Origin: Steinernema hermaphroditum
Lineage: Eukaryota; Nematoda; Chromadorea; Rhabditida; Steinernematidae
Assembly (NCBI GenBank): GCA_030435675.1
Contig: CM059621.1
Location: 13,888,001-13,952,000, forward strand
Length of the DNA: 64,000 nucleotides
Direction: 5' to 3'
Each line of letters opens with the position of its first letter. The first letter of the stretch is position 1. Shown here in pieces: positions 47,646 to 56,904 of the stretch. The notes under the pieces are model-generated. The model had not been told where the DNA came from and ran no database searches. It saw only the letters and a list, made by a program, of their open reading frames with translations. A program made the position numbers and the translations under genes.

Positions 47646-48431
47646 CCTCTGAAGTGGCGATCGACCGCGCGAGAGAGCTCACTGACTGAGAAGTGGCGCC
47701 TTCAGAGGCGTTTGCAGGGACTTTGTAGACACCGTCTATTAGACAGACGTTGAAATAATGTTTTCGTTTTCCTTTCGTCTGCAAGTCCTTCACACCCAGT
47801 GGTCGGCATTGTCCATTTTCCGGAGAAAATTGAGCGAACGGTATTTGCAGCGATTGCTCATTATACGTTCTAGCTTCCGCGTGCACCCCTCGCTTTTCCT
47901 TTGCTTGCTGAATTCCACAAACTGGGGCTATTGGCGTAATACTCAGCGGCGAAAACAAAATGTCGCAGACGGCAGAGGTTGTTACTCGGTGACTTATGCG
48001 TGAGTAACGAATAGTAAAGTGAATCACAGAGTCACCGGAGGAAGAAACGAGTATTTAATTGTGGTAAGTAACTCACCGGTTACGTCAAAGCGGTATAAGT
48101 AACAATAAGTGGTGATTAATTGCTCAAAAACATGGAACCAATGTTCACATAAATCCACAGAAAATTAAAAAAGCAAATCCTAAAGCCAAGGGAAATCTAA
48201 AGGCCCCTAGCTGAAACGTAAGCTACCATTTGAAGTTACTGTTACAAATAGTGAATATCGACTTCCGTCCAGCTTCATAGCATAACTAGAATTCAGAGAT
48301 CGTGGAGACGACGACCACATAAGACCAATTTATTATCCAAACCACGTAGCGCAACTCCAGTTTCAGTACAGCGGTTCTCAGTTAATGGGGGGCATGTTAT
48401 ATTCTGAAATTATCCGTTGACAGTTCGTTGT
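47646..48431. other. spacer without a supported gene
   Basis: A minus-strand frame (48027-47626) overlaps the upstream end of the 47645 gene and might hold its 5' exon, but no consistent splice pair was found. Confidence 0.35.
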
Positions 48432-48941
48432 TCACATGAAGTTCTCCTTACGCAAAAACACTTCGTTGAGAGTCGCCTTCAGATTTGAAAGCTTGTTCAT
48501 TTCTTCGTGGTGAGGAAGTTCCAGTTCTGGAAGACTTTCGCGTTCAACTCGAAGCAGAGTCACGTGGTCGTTGAAGCGATACTCGTCGTCGAACTCGCTC
48601 TCGGAGGAATAGTAGCCGAAAGATTCGCGATTCTCGAAACCGAGCGCAGTGTGCAAATAATGCTCAGCCGAACCGTCAGTTTCTTGTTGTTTCATCAGAG
48701 ATTCGAGTCCACAAGCGGTTGAACAATCTGAAATCACAAAATCAGCACAATGACGTTCTTCTTGAAATAATCTGAACATACGGGAAGGCAATTGGGTGAC
48801 CGAAACAGTATTGAAGGTTGAACAAACGGAATGGTCCGATGCTGCCGTTTCCAGAGGCAGAATAGCTGCATCGGAAGAAAATCCAACGGCTGACTCCAAC
48901 CGGTTGGAGCCAGCCCTTGGTTTTTCTTCCGATTTTTGCAT
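48432..48941 (-). CDS. acidic protein of unknown function, ~151 aa, two exons
   Basis: The terminal exon 48727-48432 is well supported: the acceptor GTGATTTCAG is followed by 98 codons of acidic protein (SSESEFDDEYRFNDHVTLLR, LPELELPHHEEMNKLSNLKA), ending RKENFM. It can be joined to 48941-48782 through a donor CCC|GTATGTT with correct phase, giving MQKSEEKPRAGSNRLESAVG at the N-terminus. The intron is 54 nt, a multiple of three, and has no stop in frame, so retention would add 18 residues. The first exon contains a near-palindrome and lies beside a tRNA-like sequence, so the true start is uncertain. No domain recognised; a short C-terminal coiled coil is possible. Confidence 0.5.
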   Translation of the reverse strand: MQKSEEKPRAGSNRLESAVGFSSDAAILPLETAASDHSVCSTFNTVSVTQLPSRMFRLFQEERHCADFVISDCSTACGLESLMKQQETDGSAEHYLHTALGFENRESFGYYSSESEFDDEYRFNDHVTLLRVERESLPELELPHHEEMNKLSNLKATLNEVFLRKENFM

Positions 48942-49037
48942 CCAAAGTTTGACATTTGGACATTTTCGGATCGGGAAAAGTGTGAAAACGCAAAATTTAC
49001 ACCCAGAGAAATAATGAATGGAAAAATCAAAAAAGTT

Positions 49038-49110
49038 GCTTCCGCTGGGATTCGAACTCGGAACCAAAATGCGGGGCTCTGAAGTGTTACCCTTCGACCA
49101 CAAGCATACC
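49038..49110 (-). ncRNA. tRNA-like sequence
   Basis: The minus strand has GCTTGTG..CGGAAGC as acceptor-like ends (6 of 7 pairs incl. one wobble), GAAG/CTTC as a D stem, and GAGTTCGAATCCC as B box. The anticodon stem is poor. Probably a tRNA-derived pseudogene or SINE head. Confidence 0.4.
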
Positions 49111-49319
49111 TTCGAGGCTCTTGTATCGGACCTACATAACACACATAGTAGCAAATTTAGAAGTAAATTTTTCTCGAAATCTACCCGGTATGGGCCGCAA
49201 ATTTTTTGCACGGTTACTACTCTTGGAAAGACCCACTAGTATACAAAGTTTCAGCGAAATCGGCGGGGGTCATGTTGTGTACTTCCCTTGTCAGTTGGAA
49301 AAGGAGTGGCCATAAGCCG

Positions 49320-49650
49320 GTATTTTATTGTCCCCGCGGCGAGTTGTAGCGCGGTGAGTTGTCGTAGACCGAATCTCTGTCGCAGCAGTGATGTCGAACC
49401 GGTCGGTGGCAGTACGCTTCACGGGGCATCGGCGAACATCCAGAAACGGCGTCGGAACTTTTCATTCTCAGGGCGCTTGCGGCAGTGAGGGGGCTTCGGA
49501 GTTCGCAGCTGCTTCGGAGAGACGGGTCCTTGGCTCGAAAGCTGCGTCTTCGCTGGTCCTCCTCAAATCGGACCAAAACGGTGCTCGGATATTTGCGCCA
49601 CTTTTCTGGTTTCACCACGAAAAGCCTTTTACGAATCCCTTTAAATTTTT
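49320..49650 (+). repeat. Rep-C first-half copy and an inverted piece of the F-box-like gene's upstream region
   Basis: About 49325-49560 matches the beginning of Rep-C (GTGATGTCGAACCGGTCGGT, CTTCACGGGGCATCGGCGAA). About 49575-49640 contains TTTGCGCCACTTTTCTGG and ACCACGAAAAGCCTTTTACG, the inverse of the sequence just upstream of the third F-box-like copy (about 61185-61235). Confidence 0.6.
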
Positions 49651-49994
49651 GAAGTAACGCAGAAATGTATGGCTCGTCCGACATTACTGTGTTTCAAGGC
49701 CTGGTCATACTTGTGAGACACAAGCTGTGTCTCAAATTTGTGCTTCCGATTTTTGAGCACAAATTTCTGCAGCTTGCTGAAATTGAAACCGCATACAAAA
49801 GTCATGCATCACTCAGGAACAGTACACTATAAAAATAGCTGGAGCAGGAACGGTAACTCGTGAGCTATGTTCGATACTTTCTGTGTGTCATCATGTGAGC
49901 TAGGACTCGTGTCTCAAATCCAAGAATCGCTCACGACTGATCAGCCTTGAATTGCACTCCAAATGTTTTTGTCTGTGTACTGTGGACGACCGAT
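49651..49994. other. spacer
   Basis: No supported gene or element. Confidence 0.4.
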
Positions 49995-50255
49995 GCACAG
50001 GACACATATGATTAAATTTAAAAATCGCGAACAACAAGTGTGACCCAGCCTTTAGGTTTATTACTTTGAGTTTATCCTCTCGTATCAAACAAATTCTTAA
50101 TCTTATATTTCGTGTTACTTCGTAATTTACTCTTCAAAATTCTTCTAACCGTCAAGACATTACTGAAAAAAGAGTCATCTAATTTCCGCACCATGTGCTA
50201 AGTTGTCAAGACTACAGAGTTCTCCCCTCGGGCACGCACAAAATCACGGTACGTG
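49995..50255 (+). repeat. ~250-bp repeat, nearly identical to 60733-60985
   Basis: From ACAGGACACATATGATTAAA to CCTCGGGCACGCACAAAATC both copies agree almost base for base. The second copy directly abuts a truncated pogo/Tc5 transposase, which marks a recombination or insertion joint there. Confidence 0.8.
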
Positions 50256-51201
50256 ACAACTCGCCGCCGCTAACTCGCCGCCGGCCAACTCGCCGCCAGC
50301 GGAAATATACTGAAACAGCGCCGGCTACCACTTAGAGCACATAAAAATTCCAGCGCTCGATTCTAGCCTAAGTCACGCGTACTTTCAAAGCAGATTTGCA
50401 GAGAGTTAGTGATTATCCACAGCAGTCAACTTTCTATATGATCGCTTGCTCTATGATTAACTGATACGTTCGGGATCGCTTAAAATCAACAGGGTTCATC
50501 CTAAGCCGGAGCCTAAGCGAAGCCGGGGTTTGCCGAAGCCAGCATGACAACAGGACTCGCTTAAAATCAATAGGCATAATCCTAAGCCTGAGCCTAAACC
50601 AAGCCTGGATGTTAGGCCACTCGCGAAATGAATATGGGGCTCGCTTCGCCCGCCCGTACCCTAAATATCGTCAGACCTTGGTCAAAATTGGATAAGGACT
50701 CGGATGAGTTGTTCTCTTTCCAGGTTTTAGCCACTATACCGAGTTCGTAGTTAAGGCTAATATCCAGGCTTGGCTTAGACTCATGTCTATTTGTTTTAAG
50801 CGAGCTCTGTAGTTCTGGAAGATATGGTCCATTAGATATGGTCCATAATGTTCCTGACTCTTGTGAATATTCACTAGTTAGTTGCAAAGTTGCCTTCAAA
50901 GTGCGCATAGATTAAGCTAGAATCAAGCGCAGGACTTTGGATGTGCTCTAAATGGTAGCCGGCGCAATTCTAGTATATTTCCGCTGGATTATGTGAGAAA
51001 ATATCCCTGCGAGAAAATATCCCGCGAGAAAATAAGTTGACCTCTTCAGATGTACAATGTCCGAAATAATGCATTGGAACTTTGACGACCTAACAACGAG
51101 AAAGAGCGACCACAGGGATATTTTCTCGCGGGATATTTTCTAACAGGGATATTTTCTCCACCAACGTTTCCGCTGGCGGCGACTTGGCGGCGGCGAGTTG
51201 T
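50256..51201. mobile_element. foldback element with GC-rich ends and a nested insertion
   Basis: The ends are ACAACTCGCCGCCGC and GGCGGCGAGTTGT. Inner arms pair again (CCAGCGGAAATATACT..GCGCCGGCTACCA.. against TGGTAGCCGGCGC..AGTATATTTCCGCTGG). The right arm is split at about 50996-51168 by a second inverted-repeat unit built of GAGAAAATATCCC words. The loop region has a tandem duplication (CGCTTAAAATCAACAGGG / CGCTTAAAATCAATAGGC with CCTAAGCC.. words). Confidence 0.7.
50996..51168. repeat. nested inverted repeat of GAGAAAATATCCC units
   Basis: Three GAGAAAATATCCC-type units on the left face four GGGATATTTTCTC-type units on the right. The same right-hand units recur at 54602-54664 in front of the second F-box-like copy. 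Confidence 0.7.
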
Positions 51202-51353
51202 CCTGCTTCGACAAAATCAACAGGTACGAGCCTGAAGAGAAAAGTGGCGCAAATGTCGGGGGTGCAAATATCCTAGAACCATGCTTTGCGTGAACAAATA
51301 GCATCGCTCTAGTATCATATAAGCCTTTCGTTTTCAGTTGTTAACGGATAGCG

Positions 51354-52430
51354 ATGGACAGAGTCCCGGCTGATTTCATCGAAAGAGCAGTTTTCTTGCT
51401 CGACGACTTCTCCCCTCTCGGGAAACTCTCCCATGACAGCTGCTTCTACACGTTCTACGAAGAAATTTCGATCAAATGCAATCAGGAAAGCGTCCTCTCC
51501 TGTCGCGTATACAGAGATTTCGTGCTGCCTTCAAGTAGAGAGAGCTTGCAGCGCTGCGAGGAGAACAGGAAGTACTTAAGAGGCGTGGAATTGATGGCAA
51601 CTGGTGGGCAACCCTCGAGCAATAGCCACGACAATCAGGAATTGGAGAAACGCGTCCTGTCCCTCTGCTTCTTTGCAAAGGAAGTGCATTTGGTTATTTG
51701 TTTTGTTGGGGATATTCGTTTTGCGAAGAAGAATGCAGTCAGTTATGTTAAGAAGCTTTTACAGCTCAACATTCCTGTCCACAAGGTTTCCTTGGGGTCC
51801 GGGATGCCTGACACGGAGTGTGATTCGCTTATAGATCAAATTCTCAAGAATGTTATCTCCAGAAAATCTCTTCGGAATATGACGTTCAAGTGTTTCGCGA
51901 GCAGCTGGAACTTTCTGGATGGTATGTTCAATCGAGCCGAGTTCGAAACACTGGAATTGTCTGTGGGGGGCACGCAGTGTGAACATGCATGGCGATACAT
52001 CCTGAGCCAGTGGATGCTCGGAGCAATATCATGCTCTGCGAGGAAAACGTTTCATAGTAGGAGTGTTCATAGTTCAGTGTTTCCCTACTTGCACCTTGTG
52101 AACAGATCGGACATCGAAGAAGTAGACAGGACAATAGTGAGGATCAATGACTTACGGCTCTCCAGTGAATTGATTAAAAGGATCAAGAAGCACGAACACT
52201 TAAGTTCGCCCTACTATGTGGTCTACGCTTTGAACCACCCAACACGTTCGGATGTTGCTTACATCGTGGCCAGGGTATGGGAACGTATTGATACTTTGTT
52301 GTGGAACGCTCCGTATGCCAGAGGAACACCGGAATTCGTTGAATACGCGAAGAGCGAGATTCAATTGATGTATATTGGCGATGTTGCAAGCATGATGTTC
52401 TGGGTGACTTTGATTTTTCCTCCAAGCTAA
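51354..52430 (+). CDS. F-box-like multicopy family protein, copy 1, 358 aa
   Basis: Uninterrupted from ATG 51354 to the stop at 52430. The start MDRVPADFIERAVFLLDDFS resembles the short, degenerate F-box-type N-terminus (M-D-x-V-P-x-x-F) of large lineage-specific nematode families whose members are thought to act as substrate adaptors of SCF ubiquitin ligases. That assignment rests on similarity of style, and the rest (about 60-358) is not recognised. A Cys-rich middle part and an SPYYVVYALNHPTRSDVAYI block are the most conserved between the copies here. An acceptor-like CGTTTTCAG stands about 15 nt before the ATG in all three copies, compatible with trans-splicing. No intron is evident, and no AATAAA is immediately downstream. 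Two further copies lie at 54887 and 61330. Confidence 0.75.
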   Translation: MDRVPADFIERAVFLLDDFSPLGKLSHDSCFYTFYEEISIKCNQESVLSCRVYRDFVLPSSRESLQRCEENRKYLRGVELMATGGQPSSNSHDNQELEKRVLSLCFFAKEVHLVICFVGDIRFAKKNAVSYVKKLLQLNIPVHKVSLGSGMPDTECDSLIDQILKNVISRKSLRNMTFKCFASSWNFLDGMFNRAEFETLELSVGGTQCEHAWRYILSQWMLGAISCSARKTFHSRSVHSSVFPYLHLVNRSDIEEVDRTIVRINDLRLSSELIKRIKKHEHLSSPYYVVYALNHPTRSDVAYIVARVWERIDTLLWNAPYARGTPEFVEYAKSEIQLMYIGDVASMMFWVTLIFPPS

Positions 52431-53150
52431 AAGTTGCTACTTATGCCGTCAATAAGCTGTTCACATGTTGCATATAAACATCGCTGTTGTAGTATTTGTT
52501 GCGTGCTGAAGAACGAGCTAGGTCCAAGGTTCAGCCTAGTCTCAGCTCACTCGGAGCTTGACGCAGCTCGCTCGGGGTTTTTTTTACAGATACAAACCCT
52601 TACAACATCCACCCTATGAAATTATCGTCCCTCGTGTCTGATTTGATCATGATGTCTGAAACTCACCTCTTCATTCCAACCATTCTCAAATCATGTGCCC
52701 TGTTTATGCCCTATTATTCCCCGATCCATGATCATATGAACTTCACTATCCCAAGCATTTATGAAACTCCTCGCTCCTTGAACTACATCACACAATCCAG
52801 AAATCATTTTCTTTTCTGAAGCTTCCGATCGTTGTCAGCAGGGCTTTTGTTGTCAGCAGACCCTTCTCTACCAGATTGTGTGCAAAAAACACCCGATGCC
52901 TATGGCGGGTAGTTCGAACGTTCGAGGCAGCACGAAGCAGCAGAAGCAGCACCAGACAGCGAATTCAGGCACATCGCCCTGGGACCTCAGGCAGCAGACA
53001 GCAGTGTCGTCGTTCGAAGCTCCGAGCAGCGAGGTCAGGCAAACCGCTGTGAGACCCCAGGCAGCAGTCTGTCTGCTGCTTCTAGATCGCCGCTTCAAAC
53101 CCAAGCATGACCGATGCTGTGCATAGTGCTGGACAAAAGTATAGGCCACC
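52431..53150 (+). repeat. 3' part of the duplicated unit of copy 1
   Basis: It matches 62399-63120 almost perfectly. A segment at about 52565-52873 is absent from the equivalent place in copy 2. The last ~230 bp are rich in GCAGCAG/CAGACAGC words. The unit ends near a TGGACAAAAGTATAGGCCAC motif (53130), which recurs at 56375, 63108 and 63263 and resembles a Tc1-type inverted-repeat end. The short frames inside are identical between copies only because the DNA is; none has a motif. Confidence 0.7.
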
Positions 53151-53299
53151 CCACTTATTCGGCCGAAGTGATACGCGCCAATCGAGCTGCGGTGTGGTGG
53201 GCCGGATAGAGGGTGGGCTGGGAAGTCGAACGCACGTAAACTCCGCTGCTCGAAATTAAGGCATCTACCCTAAACATGGCCACGAAGTTGCAAAAATTC

Positions 53300-53388
53300 A
53301 CAGCACTCGATACTACATATGACTATATGTATATGTAGTATACTAATGTAGTATACAGACTACATACTACATATGTAGTATGACCGCA
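53300..53388. repeat. AT-rich TACATATGTAGTA microsatellite-like palindromes
   Basis: Repeated ACTACATA / TATGTAGT words form overlapping palindromes; a shorter version is at about 56589-56625 behind copy 2. Confidence 0.7.
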
Positions 53389-53392
53389 ATGC

Positions 53393-53612
53393 CTATTGAT
53401 CAAGGTGCGTCTGTGGACGAATCATCAAAGTCACAAAAAGTGTAGGGTGGCATACCTTGAAATTGGTGTGCATCTTACGGCGCGCGATTTCGAGCGCTTC
53501 CAGATGCAAATCGCGGTCGTTGATATGATGGCCGTTCTTGACCCAATCTTGAAATGCTCTCAAGAGATCGTTCTTTATCTCGGCCTCTTCGAGTTTCACA
53601 GAATGATTTACA
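53393..53612 (-). pseudogene. inverted fragment of a pogo/Tc5-type transposase (HTH exon)
   Basis: On the minus strand, about 210 bp are nearly identical to 60208-60410. They contain the exon encoding NHSVKLEEAEIKNDLLRAFQ and most of its downstream intron (GTATGCCACCC..). The fragment is cut at both ends and abuts the MULE exon at about 53613. It cannot encode anything by itself. Confidence 0.8.
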
Positions 53613-53638
53613 TAAGAGACTGCTAAGAAATTCTTTAG

Positions 53639-54395
53639 AATATTATGGACAAGGTACATCGTATCGGATTGCGAGATTATTACGCTGATCAAACAAACCA
53701 GGAGTTCTATCACTGGTTACGAATCTTTATTGGCAGCGCACTGCTCCCGAGAGATCTCTTCGATACAAGAATGTGGCCGTACTTTGAACAGAATGTCCCT
53801 GCCGGGCGAAATGCTGCCGAAACCGCACTTGTTCGACGCTTTGCCACCGAGTACATCCACGACTATTGGAGAAAACATCGTACTACATGGGATCAGTTCG
53901 ACAACGACGGACCTCGAACCACTAACCATGCGGAAGGGTGGCACAATCAACTTCGCATTCTATTCAACTCCGTGCATCCACAGTTAGGCTTGTTTCTGAA
54001 GGAGATGCGTAAAGAAATCAATGGTCAGTCCATTCGCGGTGAACAGCTTTTCAAGAAGCTAGATTTGCCCAAACTGCGACATAGAAACAATGCTCGGGCC
54101 GAGGAGCGCATTCTTTCTGCAAAAACCAAGCTGGTTTCTGGAATGAATGCGTTGAACGATCTAGGTCGTGAGCTGCAGCTAAATGTAGGACGTCCATTTG
54201 TGATGAATCACTAAACTGCTGTTACAGGACCTCATCCGCTATTGTAAACATCAAGCGCAAAACTGCTCGCGCAAGACAATCACTGGGTTACGTGTCTCGA
54301 ATCAAGCAAATGAATCAGACGAGGAATTTGAACTTTCCTTGGAAGACGATACCCAAGACCACTCTTTCGAGGAAGAAGAACTTTTGGAGTTCTAA
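53639..54395 (+). pseudogene. MULE-type transposase, 3' exons only
   Basis: Exon 53639-54184 (acceptor TTCTTTAG; first Met at 53645) joins exon 54228-54395 across a 43-nt intron in phase 0. The last exon ends in an acidic tail (ESDEEFELSLEDDTQDHSFE) with AATAAA overlapping its stop. The first contains GPRTTNHAEGWHNQL followed by HPQLGLFLKEMRKE, the characteristic C-terminal block of animal MULE (Mutator-like) transposases. The zinc-finger (FLYWCH-type) and catalytic MULE domains that should precede it are absent, replaced by an unrelated inverted fragment. The surviving 3' part has no frameshift, so truncation was recent, or the remaining reading frame of 235 codons is still used. I treat it as a 5'-truncated remnant. 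Confidence 0.75.
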
Positions 54396-54886
54396 TAAAG
54401 ATGCGGACATAGAGTGCTGTACAAGAAACGCTGCCGAAATTTGATGGTCTTCGATGCTCGATAATTGTTTGTGATGTTGTTATGTTATTTTTTGTTGAGT
54501 TTCTATAAAAGCGAGCTATAAAAGAGAAGCTGCCCGAGGAGAAAGGAAGCTGCCTTTGTCATGTACTTGCTGAACAACAGAAGATCAACTTGTAGTCATA
54601 GCTGGGATATTTTCTCGCAGGGATATTTTCTCGCCGGATATTTTCTCACAGGGATATTTTCTCCACCAACGTTTCCGCTGGCGGCGAGTTGGCTGGCGGC
54701 GAGTTGGCGGCGGCGACTTGGCGGCGGCGAGTTGTCCTGCTTCGACAAAATCAATAGGTACGAGCCTGAAGAGAAAGTGGCGCAAATGTCGGGGGTGCAA
54801 ATATCCTAGAACCATGCTTTGCGTGAACAGATAGCATCGCTCTAGTATCATATAAGCATTTCGTTTTCAGTTGTTAGCGGATAGCG
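54396..54886 (+). repeat. partial copy of the foldback end plus upstream region of copy 2
   Basis: About 54602-54735 repeats the right end of the foldback at 51.1-51.2 kb (GGATATTTTCTC units, then TTTCCGCTGGCGGCGAGTTG), with one extra GGCGGCGAGTTGG unit. Then follows the same upstream DNA as copy 1 up to the ATG at 54887. Confidence 0.7.
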
Positions 54887-55960
54887 ATGGACAGAGTCCC
54901 GGCTGATTTCATCGAAAGAGCAGTTTTCTTGCTCGACGACTTCTCCCCTCTCGGGAAACTCTCCCATGACAGCTGCTTCTACACGTTCTACGAAGAAATT
55001 TCGATCAAATGCAATCAGGAAAGCGCCCTCTCCTGTCGTCTATACAGAGATTTCGTGCTGCCTTCACGTAGAGAGAGCTTGCAGCGCTGTGAGGAGAACA
55101 GGAAGTACTTAAGAGGCGTGGCATTGATGGCAACTGGTGGGCAACCCTCGAGCAATAGCCACGACAATCAGGAACTGGAGAAACGCGTCCTGTCCCTCTG
55201 CTTCTTTGCAAAGGAAGTGCATTTGGTTATTTGTTTTGTTGGGGATATTAGTTTTGCGAAGAATAATGCAGTCAGTTCTGTTAAGAAGCTTTTACAGCTC
55301 AACATTCCTGTCCACAAGGTTACCTTGGGGTCCGGGATGGAGTGTGATTCGTTTATAGATCAAATTCTCAAGAATGTTATCTCCAGCAAATCTCTTCGGA
55401 ATATGACGTTCAAGTGTTTCGGAGCGAGCAGCTGGAACTTTCTGGATGGTATGTTCAATCGAGCCGAGTTCGAAACACTGGAATGGTTTGTGATGAACGA
55501 CACGCAGTGTGAACATGCATGGCGATGCATCCTGAGCCAGTGGATGCTCGGAGCAATATCATGCTCTGCGAGGAAAACGTTTCATTGTTGGAGTGTTCAT
55601 AGTTCAGTGTTTCCCTACTTGCACCTTGTGAACAGATCGGACATCGAAGAAGTAGACAGGACAATAGTGAGGATCAATGACTTCCGGCTCTCCAGTGAAT
55701 TGATTAAAAGGATCAAGAAGCACGGACACTTAAGTTCGCCCTACTATGTGGTCTACGCTTTGAACCACCCAACACGTTCGGATGTTGCTTACATCGTGGC
55801 CAGGGTATCGAAACGTATTGATACTTTGTTGTGGAACGCTCCGTATGCCAGAGGAACACCGGAATTCGTTGAATACGCGAAGAGCGAGATTCAATTGATG
55901 CATATTGGCGATGTTGCAAGCATGTTGTGCTGGGTGACTTTGATTTTTCCTCCAAGCTAA
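54887..55960 (+). CDS. F-box-like multicopy family protein, copy 2, 357 aa
   Basis: Uninterrupted, and aligned with copy 1 over its whole length. Differences are in-frame: three residues (Pro-Asp-Thr) are missing after GSGM, one residue is gained in FGASSWN, one more in the EWFVMNDTQC region, plus about 20 substitutions. The preservation of frame despite three length changes suggests selection for a product, or recent origin from a functional copy. N-terminus and upstream acceptor-like site are the same as in copy 1. It is the most divergent of the three. Function assignment has the same limits as for copy 1. Confidence 0.75.
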   Translation: MDRVPADFIERAVFLLDDFSPLGKLSHDSCFYTFYEEISIKCNQESALSCRLYRDFVLPSRRESLQRCEENRKYLRGVALMATGGQPSSNSHDNQELEKRVLSLCFFAKEVHLVICFVGDISFAKNNAVSSVKKLLQLNIPVHKVTLGSGMECDSFIDQILKNVISSKSLRNMTFKCFGASSWNFLDGMFNRAEFETLEWFVMNDTQCEHAWRCILSQWMLGAISCSARKTFHCWSVHSSVFPYLHLVNRSDIEEVDRTIVRINDFRLSSELIKRIKKHGHLSSPYYVVYALNHPTRSDVAYIVARVSKRIDTLLWNAPYARGTPEFVEYAKSEIQLMHIGDVASMLCWVTLIFPPS

Positions 55961-56625
55961 AAGTTGCTACTTATGCCGTCAATAAGCTGTTCACATGTTG
56001 CATATAAACATCGCTGTTGTAGTATTTGTTGCGTGCTGAAGAACGAGCTAGGTCCAAAGTTCAGCCTAGTCGCAGCTCACTCGGAGCTTGACGCATTCGT
56101 TCGAACATTGTGTGCAAAAAACGCCCGATGCCTATGGCGGGTAGTTCGAACGACGTCTGTCGTCGTTCGAGGCAGCACGAAGCAGCAGAAACAGCACCAG
56201 ACAGCGAATTCAGGCACATCGCCCTGGGACCTCAGGCAGCAGACAGCAGTGTCATCGTTCGAAGCTCCAAGCAGCGAGGTCAGGCAAACCGCTGTGAGAC
56301 CCCAGGCAGCAGTCTGTCTGCTGCTTCTAGATCGCCGCTTCAAACCCAAGCATGACCGATGCTGTGTATAGTGCTGGACAAAAGTATAGGCTACCCCACT
56401 TATTCGGCAGTTTTGAGGGCTAGCAGCAACTTTCGAAGAAACTGACAAGGGATCGAGCCGATCGAGCTGCGGTGTGGTGGGCCGGTTAGAGGGTGGGCTG
56501 GGGAGTCGAACGCACGTAAACTCAGCTGCTCGAAATTAAGGCATCTACCCTAAACATGGCCACGAAGTTGCAAAAATTCACAGCACTCGATACTACATAT
56601 ACTACATATACTACAATACTACAAT
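55961..56625 (+). repeat. 3' part of the duplicated unit of copy 2
   Basis: As for copy 1, but lacking the ~310-bp segment: the sequence jumps from GAGCTTGACGCA to a TTCGTTCGAACATTGTGTGC junction. Confidence 0.7.
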
Positions 56626-56904
56626 CAACCTCTCTCATATGTTTTACGCGTTACTCTCATTATTTTTCCTCATTGTGCTGCTAAAAGAAGTCAACCTGTG
56701 CTGGATCCTTTTGTTCCTGTGCGACAATATAGGTTCACCTAGAGTCGCGTGCATTTCTCCATTTTTGCGTATTTTCCACTGATTCACTATTCAGGTGAAA
56801 AGGTGAAAAGTTCCCAGAAGAGGATAAAGCGACGATTTCAGCCACTCTCAAGGCCGGCAGCTCGATTCATCAGATCGCCCCCGAAGTTGACCGAAGCCAG
56901 CACT
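56626..56904. other. spacer
   Basis: No supported gene. Confidence 0.4.

Noticed and set aside
52616..52819. 67-codon frame preserved identically at 62584-62787
   Set aside because: The identity comes from recent duplication of the whole unit; it has no motif and is absent from the second copy of the unit.
52878..53126. 82-codon Gln/Ser-rich frame repeated behind all three F-box-like copies
   Set aside because: It arises from GCAGCAG-rich DNA; the antisense frame is equally conserved, and the reading starts differ between copies.
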